Assembly: GCA_000711775.1 (NCBI GenBank)
Contig: ARYC01000103.1
Coordinates: 175,117-239,116 of the forward strand
DNA length: 64,000 nucleotides
Reading direction: 5' to 3'
DNA from: Oxytricha trifallax
Lineage: Eukaryota > Ciliophora > Spirotrichea > Sporadotrichida > Oxytrichidae
Shown here: positions 22,419 through 33,163 of the stretch, piece after piece
Layout of the letters: each line of letters begins with the position of its first letter
Numbering within the stretch: position 1 is the stretch's first letter
Translations under genes and position numbers: made by a program
The notes under the pieces: generated by a model
Databases searched by the model: none
Seen by the model: the letters and a program-made list of their open reading frames with translations, nothing else
Told to the model about the DNA's origin: nothing

Positions 22419-25172
22419 ATGAAGATCTAAAAAACAGATAACTAGAATGCAGGTATAAACTCACACCCTAACGAAGAGTCTAAGAATGGATCTTAATCAG
22501 AAATTTCTTGCTCATAGCAGTCGATATTAAGCGATTATTTTCTTATTTCTAATGCCTTATCTGTAATTAAGCCAAGCAAAGTTAAGGCTTAAGAGAAATC
22601 TTTTGTTAAATGGACTCCTGTCGTGCTTGGTAAATTATTCCCAAACGTTATTTAGTCAAAAAAGTTCAAATACAATTCTGGATAACTGCTAAACAGTGGT
22701 GAAGTCCCTGTACAAATCTAGAAGCTTACAGGTGGAGCAATCATAAAACTTCCTTAAGAAAAAATTCAAGAATATTTAGCTAGCAATGTTGATGTTTGTT
22801 ACATATAAAATGATGATGAGCTTTGCAAATTCCTTGAAGCTTACCTTCAAAGTTTTCGACTTGCCAGAATCAGGAATAAACCAGTTATGAATAATTAAGG
22901 AAGCGACACAAGCAATAATATTACAGGAGGATGTAAAGTTAATGAGTAACGAGGAGCTCTTAGAGGCAGTCAAAATTTAATAGATGCTCTCAACGAGACA
23001 ATTAAATAAAAAGGCAAATCCTAGAAGTTAAGTAGCAATCCTTTTTTGAAGAAAAGAGAAGCTAAGCTCGCATGTAAGAAATTAGAGGTTATTAATCTAT
23101 ACTATAACGAGCAATTAAAGCCTCGTCAAGTGGCTAAGAAATTGAGGATGGATGTGGATGTTGTATATAAGACTATCGAAAAGTTTAAGTACGAGGTCAA
23201 GCATAAGATTCTTGATCCTGAATCACAAAAGAAAGTGGGTAGAAAAGGGGTTTGTGGGAACTAGCTCTTGCTTGATTCTATACAGGCCTACCTAGAACAG
23301 AACGGAATTTACGAAGTTACAGGATAGAAGCTTCATAATTATTTATTAAACCTGGCTCAAACAAAGCCAGAGTGTAAGCTACTTAAGGTGCCTTGCGTTA
23401 CCACTCTTCAAAAGATTCTGTGAGATAAGTTCCATCTAAGATATGGGAAAACTCAGGCTGCTAATACAAAGTATAGAGACCCGAACTTCAATGAGAATAG
23501 GCTCTGGATTAGCAGGTTGTTGGCTCAGTTCTTATATGATGATGCAGTTATCATTTCAGTTGATGAGAGCAACTTCCGATCGGACTCGATGCCCTCAAAG
23601 TAATGGAGCTTCAACATTAAAGATATGCATCGAGATTCTGCAAAATTACAGAAGCGATAAAAAAGGTTGCAAAATGATAGCATGATCCTCGCTAGCGATG
23701 ACAAACTTTTGTATGGAAAAATGCTCCTCAAAATGGATCAAAGTTCTGATTCTTCAACTTCAAAATTCTCAGAGAGCTTCCACCTGGAAAAAATTGAAAA
23801 TGTTGGGGAATAATTAGAGAAGGTTTCAAATTCATTTGACTTAGGGTTTTCTAAAAATTGTAATTAAAAGGTTGGAAATATTAAAAGTGGAAAATTCGGT
23901 GTGGCTAAGTCAATTTCGTAAGCAATTAGCAATTTTGCAATGAAATGCTTTATAGGACCTAAGGTAGGATAGGGGTTTAAGAAATATCCTAGACGCCAAA
24001 GAATCTTGTCAGCACTCCAATCTAAATTCATGGAGCGAAAGTTCAAAGGGGGTCAAAGTAGTCATCGAAAACCAGTAATTATAGTTAGAAAACCATTGAA
24101 AATACTAAGGTAATTATTAATGCATAATACTTTTAGGGAAATCCATAACTGAAACCATTAAAAAAGCAACTTCAGACCCCTTCAATGAAAACTCGGCTTG
24201 CATTTACAAAGGATCTCTCCCCGATATTAGAGGTCCCTGAGACCTCCAACTAGAAATTCAGCTTGACTAAAACTTTTCAGAGTTTCCGCATAAATAGTTC
24301 AGTGAAATCAGTGGTGTCTGAAGACAATTCAGCTTCAAAAGTGAAGAGTGGTTTAACTCCTATTCTCGATAAAATATCAAAACTAAAACTGGAATCTTCG
24401 AGGAAGAAGTCTATTGACCTAGGTGCCGAAACCAAGTTGGAAAGTCGGTTTGCGGTCACTCCTAGGAAATTAAAACTCTCAAGTAGCTTCCAAAAAGACT
24501 CATCGAACCCTGGGTCAGAGCAGGGAAACTTGCAGAGTGAAAGGGGCTCTTACTAAAAGCTTTGGCCCCAGCTATTTATAGACCCTCACTTGAAAAGCAT
24601 TAAGGAATACTAGAGCGAGATGAAGCAGAACCTGGGACACTATGGGATGAAAGTGAGAGAGTTGTCAATTAAGAAAAGCTCAACTAAGAGATAGCAATTC
24701 TCAATGTCTTATATTGCTGCGATTTCCTAGGATAGAATTATCTCAGTCAAGTGATAGAAGGAGCTTTTGACTCAGTTCTCTTTGAAAACTTTATCTACCA
24801 TACCTTACGCAGTGTAAGAACTGACAAAGAACTACACTCTAAGAAAGTGGTCCTGCTGATGGACAACGCAGTCATTCATAAATATTCAGAGATGTTAGCC
24901 ACAGCCAGAAAGTTCAAAGTGAATGTGCTCTTCAACGCCGAATACTCGCCTTGGCTCAATCCAATTGAGCAGTTATTCTCCTTTACAAAGAAGGAGATGA
25001 AGATGGACACTATTCAGAACAAGTAAGTTTTAATGGGCTTTACACTTTTAGGCAGCAATTGGTGAAGAGGGTTGCAGAAATCGTTCAGAATTTAAGAAAA
25101 GAAGACATCCAGGGGATGTGGGCATTCAGTATCAAGAAGTGGATTCACACTCTTCGGTTCGGTTTTGTGTGA
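22419..25172 (+). pseudogene. Tc1/mariner (IS630)-type DDE transposase with large insertion (gene F)
   Basis: Frame starts at ATG 22419 (MKIQKTDNQNAG). A helix-turn-helix region lies at about 23050-23200 (NLYYNEQLKPRQVAKKLRMD). The first catalytic Asp is in IISVDESNFRSDS (23545), the second in VVLLMDNAVIHK (24850), and the Glu in YSPWLNPIEQLF about 34 residues later, the DD34E layout of IS630/Tc1/mariner. Between the first and second Asp lie about 430 codons instead of the usual 80-110; this insert is Lys/Ser-rich. A 29-nt intron (25023-25051) restores the C-terminus. Breaks: TGA at 23421, a frame change near 24100-24150 (a 26-nt intron is possible) and one near 24745. Expected role: cut-and-paste transposition of an element that would contain it. 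The stop TGA (25170-25172) is followed at once by the 13-bp motif. Confidence 0.8.
25023..25051 (+). other. 29-nt intron near transposase C-terminus
   Basis: GTAAGTTTTAATGG…TTTTAG. Removing it joins AAC-AA to G-CAG-CAA and gives the C-terminus NKQQLVKRVAEIVQNL up to TGA 25170. Without it the frame stops after about 13 codons. Confidence 0.75.
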
Positions 25173-25185
25173 TGATGTTTGTTTC

Positions 25186-26090
25186 ATAGCTGAAGTAGTG
25201 TATAAAACCTGTTTCCCTTTACAATTTCCCCTGTCATGTCAGTTTTAAATTCATCGCAGATTATTATAATTAATAACACTATTTATATTTTACTTAAAAA
25301 TGTCCTAATTCACTCTTTACAACACTCGATTCTAAAATACTGCTTCTATTTCACATTTGCTCTCTTAAAATGGCCACTTCCTTAGCGATTCTACTTAGTT
25401 GCATTTGCCTTTATATTATCGCAATCATGCATGAATGCCATATTTCGGCAAAACTTCCAAATTTTAATGGAGTTACCCTACTTTCAAGCCCCTTTTCGGT
25501 AAATGAGAGAGGTTTTTATGAAAAAGTCCCTATTTTGCTCTAAACTACGTAAGTCTCTAAAATCGCTAAATTGGCAAATTTCCCAACTTCCCTAATTATA
25601 CAGACCCCTAAATTTGAGATGTATCAATTTGTACAAATACATGTATGATTTTGACTAGTCCCCTAAATTTTTTGACCAACTACTAATAAAAAAATGACAC
25701 ATGGCAACAAAAACACAGGGGTTTTGAAATTGAGGGGATTTGGGGTTTACGCATTTTTCCATTGGTCTAATTATATTATTTATTTATTTTTAATTTTATT
25801 TTCACAATTTCCTGATTCAATTCTATTTTAGCAATAATGAAATTTAGATGTAAAGATTTGTGCTGATCACCATTTAATATTGTTTTTATTATGAATTATT
25901 TGCTCTAACTATCAAAGTTGAAGGTAATCAACATCATAAATAATGGTTGATTTGATATTATTAATTAAATAATATAATGCAAGTTAAACATTAAAACCTT
26001 TTGCTAGCAGTTGGTATTTACCTGTAGCATTTAAATCTTTTAAGTTATTAAAATTAAAAATAAGACAGCGAAATACCCAACCTTATTACA
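25186..26090. other. AT-rich spacer
   Basis: About 900 bp after the transposase with no gene or terminal inverted repeat that I could pair with the 2300-3350 region. It is T-rich with scattered short C runs. Confidence 0.5.
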
Positions 26091-26096
26091 CACATA

Positions 26097-27870
26097 ATGA
26101 GCATATCAGGTAAAGTATAAGCACCCAAAACTTCTTTGAAAGAGATTCCAAAATCAGTAAGATCTTCAAAGATAGAGAAGAATGGGACATGATGAAAATA
26201 GGGAAATAACTGTTTGCCATTGAAAGTATCATTAAAACTGATTTGTAGACTTTTCCAAAATTATATACCAGATCCCACTACTAAATATAAGGGTATCTGA
26301 AGATGAACTACATGTCTAGGAACCTAATAGAGCTATGCCAAGAATTAGTATATTCAGACTAAATTAATAAAAACATATTTAAAGGCTCACTTAACCTAAA
26401 ATAACCAGAGACATAACAATTTAAGTGATCAAAATTCGTGAGCTGGATGAAAAATCCTGATCTTCTATTGACACATACCTACAATATTAAAATAGGGGGG
26501 GTGGGGAAGTTTCCTGCCCCCAACATTAAATTTTATATTGTTTGGCAATAAAAATACTAGAAATAAATAAATTTCAATTTCAATTATCATAACCATGTAC
26601 TAAACAACCTTTATTAATATATAATTTTCAAGGTAAATAATTATTCTTTATCAAATTATATATTATAAACAAGGCTAAATTAATTGTTTTTTATTAATAA
26701 TTAATGTGATTTTCATTAAATGTAAATTCATTATCAAGGTAGAAATGATATTTGAAGCTAAATTAAAAATAACTATATCATAATTGATGATAAAGATTCT
26801 TTGAAATTTAATATTATATATTTTTATGTATGGGGCAGGAAACTTCCCCCCTTGGGTGAATATAAAATTTTGGGGCAGGAAACCCCCCCTAAAATAGAAA
26901 ATTGCCAAAACCACGACTATGCACACGAGAAGACAAAAAAGAAAATACTAAAAAGTATTCAAGGATGAGTACTCTAGTGATTATTAAAATATCACTGGAA
27001 AATCTAAAGCTCCATCAGGATTCATAAACCTTCAAGAAAATAAAAAGAAAGTCTTCTCAAAGATTTAAGACGATATTTAAACCAAAAGTGGGAAAAACGA
27101 CAGAAACTAATCAAGAAGATTTAAAATTCTAATCTGATTACAAAAAGGCATCCTTATAAAATACTTAAAATCTAATATATTTATAAATTCTTATTACTAA
27201 ATAAGAACAAGTAAAGCTGGGATTGTACCAATTATTTGTGCAAATAGAGGGGTGAGATGGAAAGCTTTGTTAATAGCAATAAAACTGGCGACAAAATCGC
27301 ATAAGAAACGTAATTATAGATGTCCTAAAGCAAGAGAATCAGCACTAGTACTAAATATTTAAGCAGTCTACGCAAGCTAAAATAAAACAGCCTTAGATTA
27401 CCTTATTATCAAATTAAACATTAACACAAATTAATTAATCTACTTGTATTTATGTAAAAAGTAAACAAAACCTACCAACGGACAAGCAGATAATGCCAAA
27501 ACTCAAGAAATACCAATTCAGGAAGTCAAATCAATCTTATCAAACATCCTCATAAGCAACTAGATGAATGAACTGGCAATCTAAGACTTTGACATTGAAT
27601 ATGTTCTCAAACATGGTCCAGATTAAACCAAAAGCACTACACAAACAAGCTAGTTTCATCAAGAAAGATCTAACTCACTGTTACTTTTAAACCTTAATCA
27701 ATTAATATAATTGAAAACCTAACTTGGGAGTTTAAAAATATCAAAAGGTTTAAGATTGATTGAGCTATCATGTCCAGAAACAGGAAGAAAATACAATGGA
27801 AAAAATGATCAGAAAAGAAAGGGGAACTTCAGGAGAAGTAGACACAGTAATTATAGATTCATGAAAAGAA
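26097..27870 (+). pseudogene. Decayed ORF region, possibly retrotransposon
   Basis: Plus-strand segments free of TGA for 80-110 codons look protein-like: NFFERDSKISKIFKDREEWD (26135 on), YQKVFKDEYSSDYQ near 26950, and EIPIQEVKSILSNILISNQM (27510 on). Short shared wording (GAAATACCAA…CAGGAAGTCA, AAGGATGAG) with the LINE-like flank at 40205-40420 hints at a related retroelement. No RT motif was found here. It is interrupted by a MITE at 26494-26890. Confidence 0.35.
26494..26890. mobile_element. MITE with G7/C7 ends, 397 bp
   Basis: Left end AGGGGGGGTGGGGAAGTTTC and right end GGGGCAGGAAACCCCCCCT are inverted (AGGGGGGGT…TTTCCTGCCCC), with a second inner GGGGCAGGAAACTTCCCC at 26834. A direct repeat AAAAT flanks both sides (26489-26493, 26891-26895), taken as the target-site duplication. 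The interior is AT-rich and non-coding. Confidence 0.75.
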
Positions 27871-27879
27871 GTTATTGAA

Positions 27880-29008
27880 GAAATGAATCTTCCAAAATGT
27901 GAGGTATAAATTGACTAAATCCTTAATTTAATATATTATTACTCGGAAACCTTATAAGACCTATAAATGAGTTTATGCACTATAATTATTAGCTTTGAAG
28001 CTTTATGTTTTAATAGTTTCAGAATGTTTTATATAAATATTACTAGACAAAAACAAATGACTGAAAATATTAATATTTAACAATTTATTATCAATACAAT
28101 TAGATTGAAACTTTTCACAAAAAAATATAACTCAGTAATCTCTAGGAGAATCAAATAGATCACAATTCATTTACAAATGTGTCCTACCATTTAATGGTTC
28201 ATTCTAAACTGTTTATCATCAGCATTAAAGTTAGACTATTTATTTGATGATAACATTAACTAACATACTTACAGCAATATTAGACGTTAATTCCCATCAA
28301 TTATTTTATGATTACTATAAATTTATAATATTTAATATCACTTAATTTTCAAAATATTAAACTTAATTTATTAAAAAGCATTGAAGATTAAAGAAACTCA
28401 CAACAAATGTGGTATTTAGAGACCGTAATTTAAGGTATAATATCTATAGCAACTAAAAAATTAATGAAGAGACTATGAATTTCTTTTTAAAATCCTTCTT
28501 AAATTAAATAATATTCATATTATTGAGGAATAAGTATTTTGCAATAAATACAGTCGTAAAAGACAATTGAAAAGAAATAGAAAACTCTTTTAAATCATGA
28601 TATTCAATTTACTCATAATTAACATGGCTTTAATATTGATAAGTTTAGGCAATGTAATCTCAAAAATAATTATAATAAAAATCAAAGATCTGTCTTTTTA
28701 AGCATATACTGCCAAAAATAGATTATGGTTTTGGTTTTTCAATCATTAATGATAATTTATCAAATGAATGAAATAATCAAGCAAGAGAGAAAATCAAGTA
28801 TGACATCCTATTCCTATAGCAAGAAATGACAATTCAATTCGTTGAAGTTCTAGTCTAATCAAACATTTTATAAGAAAAATTCTAATAATTATCTATATTG
28901 GCTCTAAATATTAAGAATTATTAATTAAAGGAGGTAACACTAAGTCTAAAAAGAGCAAATTAAAACATAAGTAGTGGGATATACCAAAAGGAAAGTGGAA
29001 ACTTACTG
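27880..29008. other. AT-rich spacer
   Basis: About 1.1 kb, more than 70% A+T, with no coding segment, repeat or RNA gene recognised, up to the AAT target duplication of TBE copy 2. Confidence 0.5.
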
Positions 29009-29011
29009 AAT

Positions 29012-29132
29012 CAAAACCCCAAAACCCTTTCAGTAGTTTGATTGAGTTTTTGATTGATAAAAGTAGACTATTAGTGCATACTTTATTAGGGTTTTAATAG
29101 GGTTTATGTAGGGGTTTAATGTTTAAATATTA
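29012..29132. repeat. TBE copy 2 left terminal inverted repeat
   Basis: 121 bp, begins CAAAACCCCAAAACCC and ends GTTTAAATATTA; pairs with 33040-33160 with few mismatches. The outer 16 bp are telomere-like C4A4 units. Confidence 0.92.
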
Positions 29133-29149
29133 GTAATTTAAGTGAGCAT

Positions 29150-30193
29150 ATGCGAGGTTTGGGGTCAGTTTATGACAGAGAGTATATAGATTTATTGTTT
29201 AAGTTGCGATATGGATGTGATGAATATAGTAAATAACTCAAGCCTGTTCTGAATTATACGTCTATAGCAAGCCTACCCCATAAATCTCCAGCAACTGTGA
29301 GGTCTCACTGTCTATTAGCATTGAATTAAAGAGATAGCATCTTAATTCTAAGCCTAAGAGACCCTTAAAATTTTAGCAGCATCATATTGAATATCTTATT
29401 AATGATAAGACTCCTAAATACTGGGCTCACTTCTCTCTAGCCTAGAGAGCTGTGATGTTTCATCGCCAATTTCCTGAGCTCACATCTCTGCTTAATCCAT
29501 AGCGAACATATATAAAAAGAAAGGAATACCTTACAAGACAGTCAATCGCATTAAGAGAGTGATTGACTTTAATGTTCCATTTTATAAGAATAATTTAAAT
29601 TATATATTCGATTAAATGCAGAGGGCTTAAGAGCATAATATAAAGTTCATACACGCTGATGAGGCAGTATTCACCTTTAATACCTTCATAACAAGGTCTT
29701 GGTATAAGAGGTACAGCAACATTGAAGTATATGATTAAAAGGTTAAGGTTTAAACTCATGCAATACTAGGTGGAATCAGTGAAGATAGTGGCCTAGAGAC
29801 TTATGTTATCCACCCTCGCTCTATAAAGACTGAATAATATATTAAGTTCTTACAATAACTCAGAGACAAATACACTGACTAAGAGATTATTCTGTTCGTT
29901 GATAACTTATCAGTTCATAAAACTAAAGACTCAAGAAAGGAATATGAAAGGCTAAACATAACACCTGAATTTAATGTTCCTTACAGCCCTTAGTTCAATG
30001 GAATTGAATTATATTAGGGGTTATTGAAAGGTCATTATAAGAAATAGCTGCTCTACCATCTGATGCACGATTCAAAGATAGATACAGTAGATTTTATTAA
30101 GAGTGCTGCTAAGAGAGTCAGCGATGAGAAAGCTAAAGTATGCGCAAGAGGGAATTTTGTGTATATAAATAAGTTTTAGATTTAAGAGAATGA
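29150..30193 (+). pseudogene. TBE 42K DDE transposase, frame-broken
   Basis: Begins MRGLGSVYDREYIDLLFKLR. From about 29510 a single frame carries the catalytic triad: Asp in KFIHADEAVFTF, Asp in ILFVDNLSVHKTK, Glu in YSPQFNGIELY about 34 residues later (DD34E, IS630/Tc1/mariner superfamily). Frame changes occur near 29340 and 29500, and the terminal TGA (30191) is in another frame, so the reading frame runs on. The product would cut and join the TBE ends and is known to be linked to genome rearrangement in Oxytricha. It is transcribed toward the 22K gene. Confidence 0.88.
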
Positions 30194-30435
30194 ATAAGTT
30201 CACATATTAAATTTGCCCGTAAAGGGATTTGGCTTCTCTTTCTTTTCTTACTCATAAGGCTTGCTTGGGCCTATGTTTCTTCTCTTAGTGCCAGCTCCTG
30301 CATCTATGTTCATCTCTTCTGGCTTTTACAAATATTTGAAGAGCCTCTTACTCAATTCATGCTTTACTTGAGACTTTCTCTCTCTGTTTAATTTGCTGCG
30401 CTCTTTCATCAAGTATATAGCAGTACCAGGTTTTT

Positions 30436-30461
30436 CTATAAAGTTAGAAGACTAAGCTTAC
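30436..30461 (-). other. Intron 2 of TBE 22K, 26 nt
   Basis: GTAAGCTTAG…CTTTATAG; copy 3 has GTAAGCTTTG…CTTTATAG of the same 26 nt at 38501-38526. In both, removal restores the frame into (K/R)KPGTAIYLMKE-type sequence. Confidence 0.82.
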
Positions 30462-30851
30462 TTGAGATGAAAGGATGCTTTTGAAGTTCCTACAGCCAGG
30501 TGTCACTTATCTTAATACCTTGCTTCTCTTTTTCTTCAGGAGAGATGCTGTATCGTTTCTTATGAGCTTCTTAAATGACTTCATTTAAGTACTCAGGTTT
30601 CAGAGTTGCAAGAACACCAAAGAAGAAGTTTCTCTCTGGAAACTTATTAGAGAGCTGTAGCTTTGATGGAAGGTAAAGAGCTACGTCCGGATCACTCATA
30701 GCATCGTCATAGAGATTGTCACTGATATTTCAGGGTAGTTAGGTATCTCTATCATCCTAATTTCATTAGACTTAAAAGCTTTTTTCTTCACTCAGTAAGG
30801 CTTTTAAGAATGAGATTTTAGTTCCCTCCTAAGTCGGCAAGAACAATCCAA

Positions 30852-30886
30852 CTATAATGGATTTATTAATTTTCTTAAGAACTTAC
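30852..30886 (-). other. Intron 1 of TBE 22K, 35 nt
   Basis: GTAAGTTCTTAAG…CATTATAG; the same position holds a 36-nt intron in copy 3 (38077-38112) and a GTAAGTTT donor in copy 1. Removing it joins Q-G to VGLFLPT in both elements. Confidence 0.85.
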
Positions 30887-31552
30887 CTTGCTATACCAAA
30901 TATCTATAAAGGTCCTCTTTACTTCGAAATTTTCCTATTAAATCTTGAGATTAAATTCTCTTCATTGCATCATTCATAGACTCCATCTTGCTTCCAGTTT
31001 GTAGAAATGTTAATGAAATTTAAAATTATGGATATCCCTCCTAAGTTTATTAAAATCTTACTACTAAATAGGGAGGACCTACTGGAGGTCAACCTTGAAA
31101 AGATATACGGAGAAGCATTGAAAAACTTGCTCCAAGTTTCACAGATTGATTTCCATTTTTATCAAACTTTCTCCATTAAATTGCTTCTAATAATGTTTGA
31201 TTATTTTAGGAGGTCCTAAAAATTAAGTTCAACCTTTATTAGGAGTTAAATTTTAAGGTTAAAACTTAATTAGGAGCATATTAAATTTAAAAAATGTTTA
31301 ATAACTTTACCTCAAAATTAAGTTCAAACTTGATTTGGAGGACCTCCTAGAGAAACAAAACTTCATTAGGAGTATTTTAATTTACCAAAATGTATAAAAT
31401 TCTCATAAAATATGTCAACTTACAGTCTTTTATGGTTAGTTAATTTTCTTACCTCTCAGCAAAGAATCTATCAGAGTGTCTTATACTCTAATATATTAGT
31501 TTATCTAGGTAGATTTTATCATTATTATAATAAAATATATCAGAAAACTAAA

Positions 31553-32999
31553 ATGAGCGCTAACCTTGTGAGAAGAGCGGCATTACTTGGATCATGTCAA
31601 TAAAAGTTATCATTCCAGCAACCAAGAAAAGTAGAGACCAGAGACGCTTGTACTCAGTGGGAGCCTACTTATGACAACTTTGACCAGTCTAGCTTTGAGA
31701 TTTAAATATAAGTTAAGTAGGAAATTATCAAAGAAGCTGTGCAAATTGAAGAGGAGGTTAAACAACCCACCATAGAGCATTAATAAATACCAGCCAAAGT
31801 TGACTATTAATACAAGAATGCAATAAAGTTTTCCCTTACAAGTCAACTTATAAGAGACACTTGAGAGATATACACAACGATATGCCAAGGTTATATCTCA
31901 AGCATTAAAAGAAAGATGGGAAGTATGCCTGTGAGTTCTGTGAGAAGCCATAATCTAATACTAGAGACATCAAAGTGCACTTAAAGAAAAAGCACAATTA
32001 AAGCTTTGTCTTTATTCATGAACCTACAGGAAATAGATTCCTCTAAAAGAGAAGATCAAGAAACCCAGTGGAGTCTCTTAGAGTAGAAGTCTAGAAGTAA
32101 GTTAAAATGAAGAAAGCAGTCAAGAACTTTCCAGTCTCTGAGATCAATAAATCATGGTTAAAATAGAGGACTTGAAGATTCCCATATTAAAAATTATTGA
32201 CTTAGATTCTTGCCTAGAAAGCTTCCTCACTCTTGAAGATAAAATAGAGAAGAGAGTCATTACTGATGACTAATATGCTTACAAGATATATCCATTCAAT
32301 TACTTCCTTGCTGATGACAAGTTCCAAATGGAATTTGCAAATGAGTATTATGCTCTTTAAAAGGCAAAGTTAAATGAGTGCAGGCATATCATCTAGCTTG
32401 ATGGTATTTTACTTGGTAAAGATCATATAGCCTTCAGGCTTCCATTACTTGAAATGACTTACAGAGAATTCTTATCTGACAATAGATGTCAGAGATAAAT
32501 TGGCTAGATTGTATAGCAGATAGTTGAGGGGATTGAAGAGCTTCACAAGCTAGGTTATGTTCATAGAGACTTAAAGCCAGAGAATATCATGTTGAATTTT
32601 CAGCCTCTTAGAGTTTATATTATAGACTTCAACAGAGCTTAAAGAGTGCAAGCCTCTGCATAAGGAAATGTATACGGCACTCCTGGATATTTTCCAGAGA
32701 GAGAGGATTGGAGAGATGGAGACACTTAATGGGATATCTGGGCTCTAGCAGTAATAATAATAGAGAGCGACATGCCAAGAAACGATTACTTTAGCTGCAG
32801 GGGTGAGAGAGATTCTAAGCAGAGAATCAAACAATATCTCGATAAAAATAAAATAAATGGAGGTCTCAGAGAACTTGCATACTCAACTATTATCAAGCCA
32901 AGCTAAGAGAATTAACAAACAATAGAAACAATCAAACATCAACTTAGAAAGATAAGATTCAGAGAACTGCCACATGACTCTAAGCTTATGTTTGTGTGA
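31553..32999 (+). pseudogene. TBE 57K zinc finger-kinase, two frame breaks
   Basis: Begins MSANLVRRAALLG and ends LPHDSKLMFV before TGA 32997. Frame changes near 31825 (inside finger 1, removing its first Cys from the frame) and near 32145. The second finger is CEFCEKPQ…VHLKKKH. The kinase domain keeps AYKIYPF, VHRDLKPEN, DFN, GTPGYFPERE and DIWALAVII. It is about 70% similar to the intact copy 1 protein by eye. The 31000-31550 spacer upstream has the same short TTAGGAGGTCC-type repeats as copy 1. Confidence 0.85.
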
Positions 33000-33039
33000 A
33001 ATATTTTAAAAACTCGCTTGTTATACTCACTTAAAATAC

Positions 33040-33160
33040 TAATATTTAAACATTAAACCCCTACATAAACCCTTTTAAAACCCTAATAAAGTATGCACTA
33101 ATAGTCTACTTTTATCAATCAAAAACTCAATCAAACTACTGAAAGGGTTTTGGGGTTTTG
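33040..33160. repeat. TBE copy 2 right terminal inverted repeat
   Basis: Reverse complement of 29012-29132, ending GGGTTTTGGGGTTTTG, followed by the AAT duplication. Confidence 0.92.
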
Positions 33161-33163
33161 AAT

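Larger units (their letters stand above)
3352..25185. repeat. Ten dispersed copies of a 13-14 bp motif
   Basis: The motif GTAACAAACATCAC occurs on the plus strand at 3352, 6277, 9380, 10939, 13442, 14722 and 16573, and as its complement GTGATGTTTGTTAC at 7642, about 22789 and 25173. Copies at 10939 (…ATCAA), 13442 (…ATCAT), 22789 (GTTGATGTTTGTTAC) and 25173 (TGATGTTTGTTTC) differ slightly at the edges. I noticed no copy outside 3.3-25.2 kb. Most copies fall in the gaps between neighbouring genes. Three (7642, 10939, 22789) lie inside reading frames, in different frames, so the conservation is at DNA level. Two follow a stop codon almost directly (6292 and 25172). Confidence 0.85.
30200..30986 (-). 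pseudogene. TBE 22K protein with two tiny introns
   Basis: Three exons: 30986-30887, 30851-30462, 30435-30200. Introns are 35 nt and 26 nt, both GTAAG…TATAG. The C-terminus has a conserved basic stretch (MNIDAGAGTKRRNIGPSKP) shared with copy 3. A one-base insertion near 30777 (TTTT) and a one-base loss near 30721 put about 18 codons out of frame and expose TGA codons, so the copy is probably inactive although the total length still divides by three. Function unknown. It overlaps the run-on of the transposase frame on the other strand. Confidence 0.8.
29012..33160 (+). mobile_element. TBE: Complete TBE transposon, copy 2
   Basis: 4149 bp bounded by inverted repeats of 121 bp (29012-29132 and 33040-33160) starting CAAAACCCCAAAACCC, with AAT on both sides (29009-29011, 33161-33163). 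Gene order: transposase 42K (+), 22K (-), 57K (+). Size, termini, target and content agree with Oxytricha TBE1-type elements. All three genes carry small frame breaks, so this copy is probably not autonomous today. Confidence 0.95.

Noticed and set aside
29012..29027. C4A4 repeats as true chromosome telomeres
   Set aside because: Only two units, in inverted pairs 4.1 kb apart with AAT duplications, and followed by TBE genes; they are transposon ends.
31610..31888. Minus-strand frame MAYRCVYLSSVS…
   Set aside because: Antisense of the 57K N-terminus, which has homologs in three other copies.
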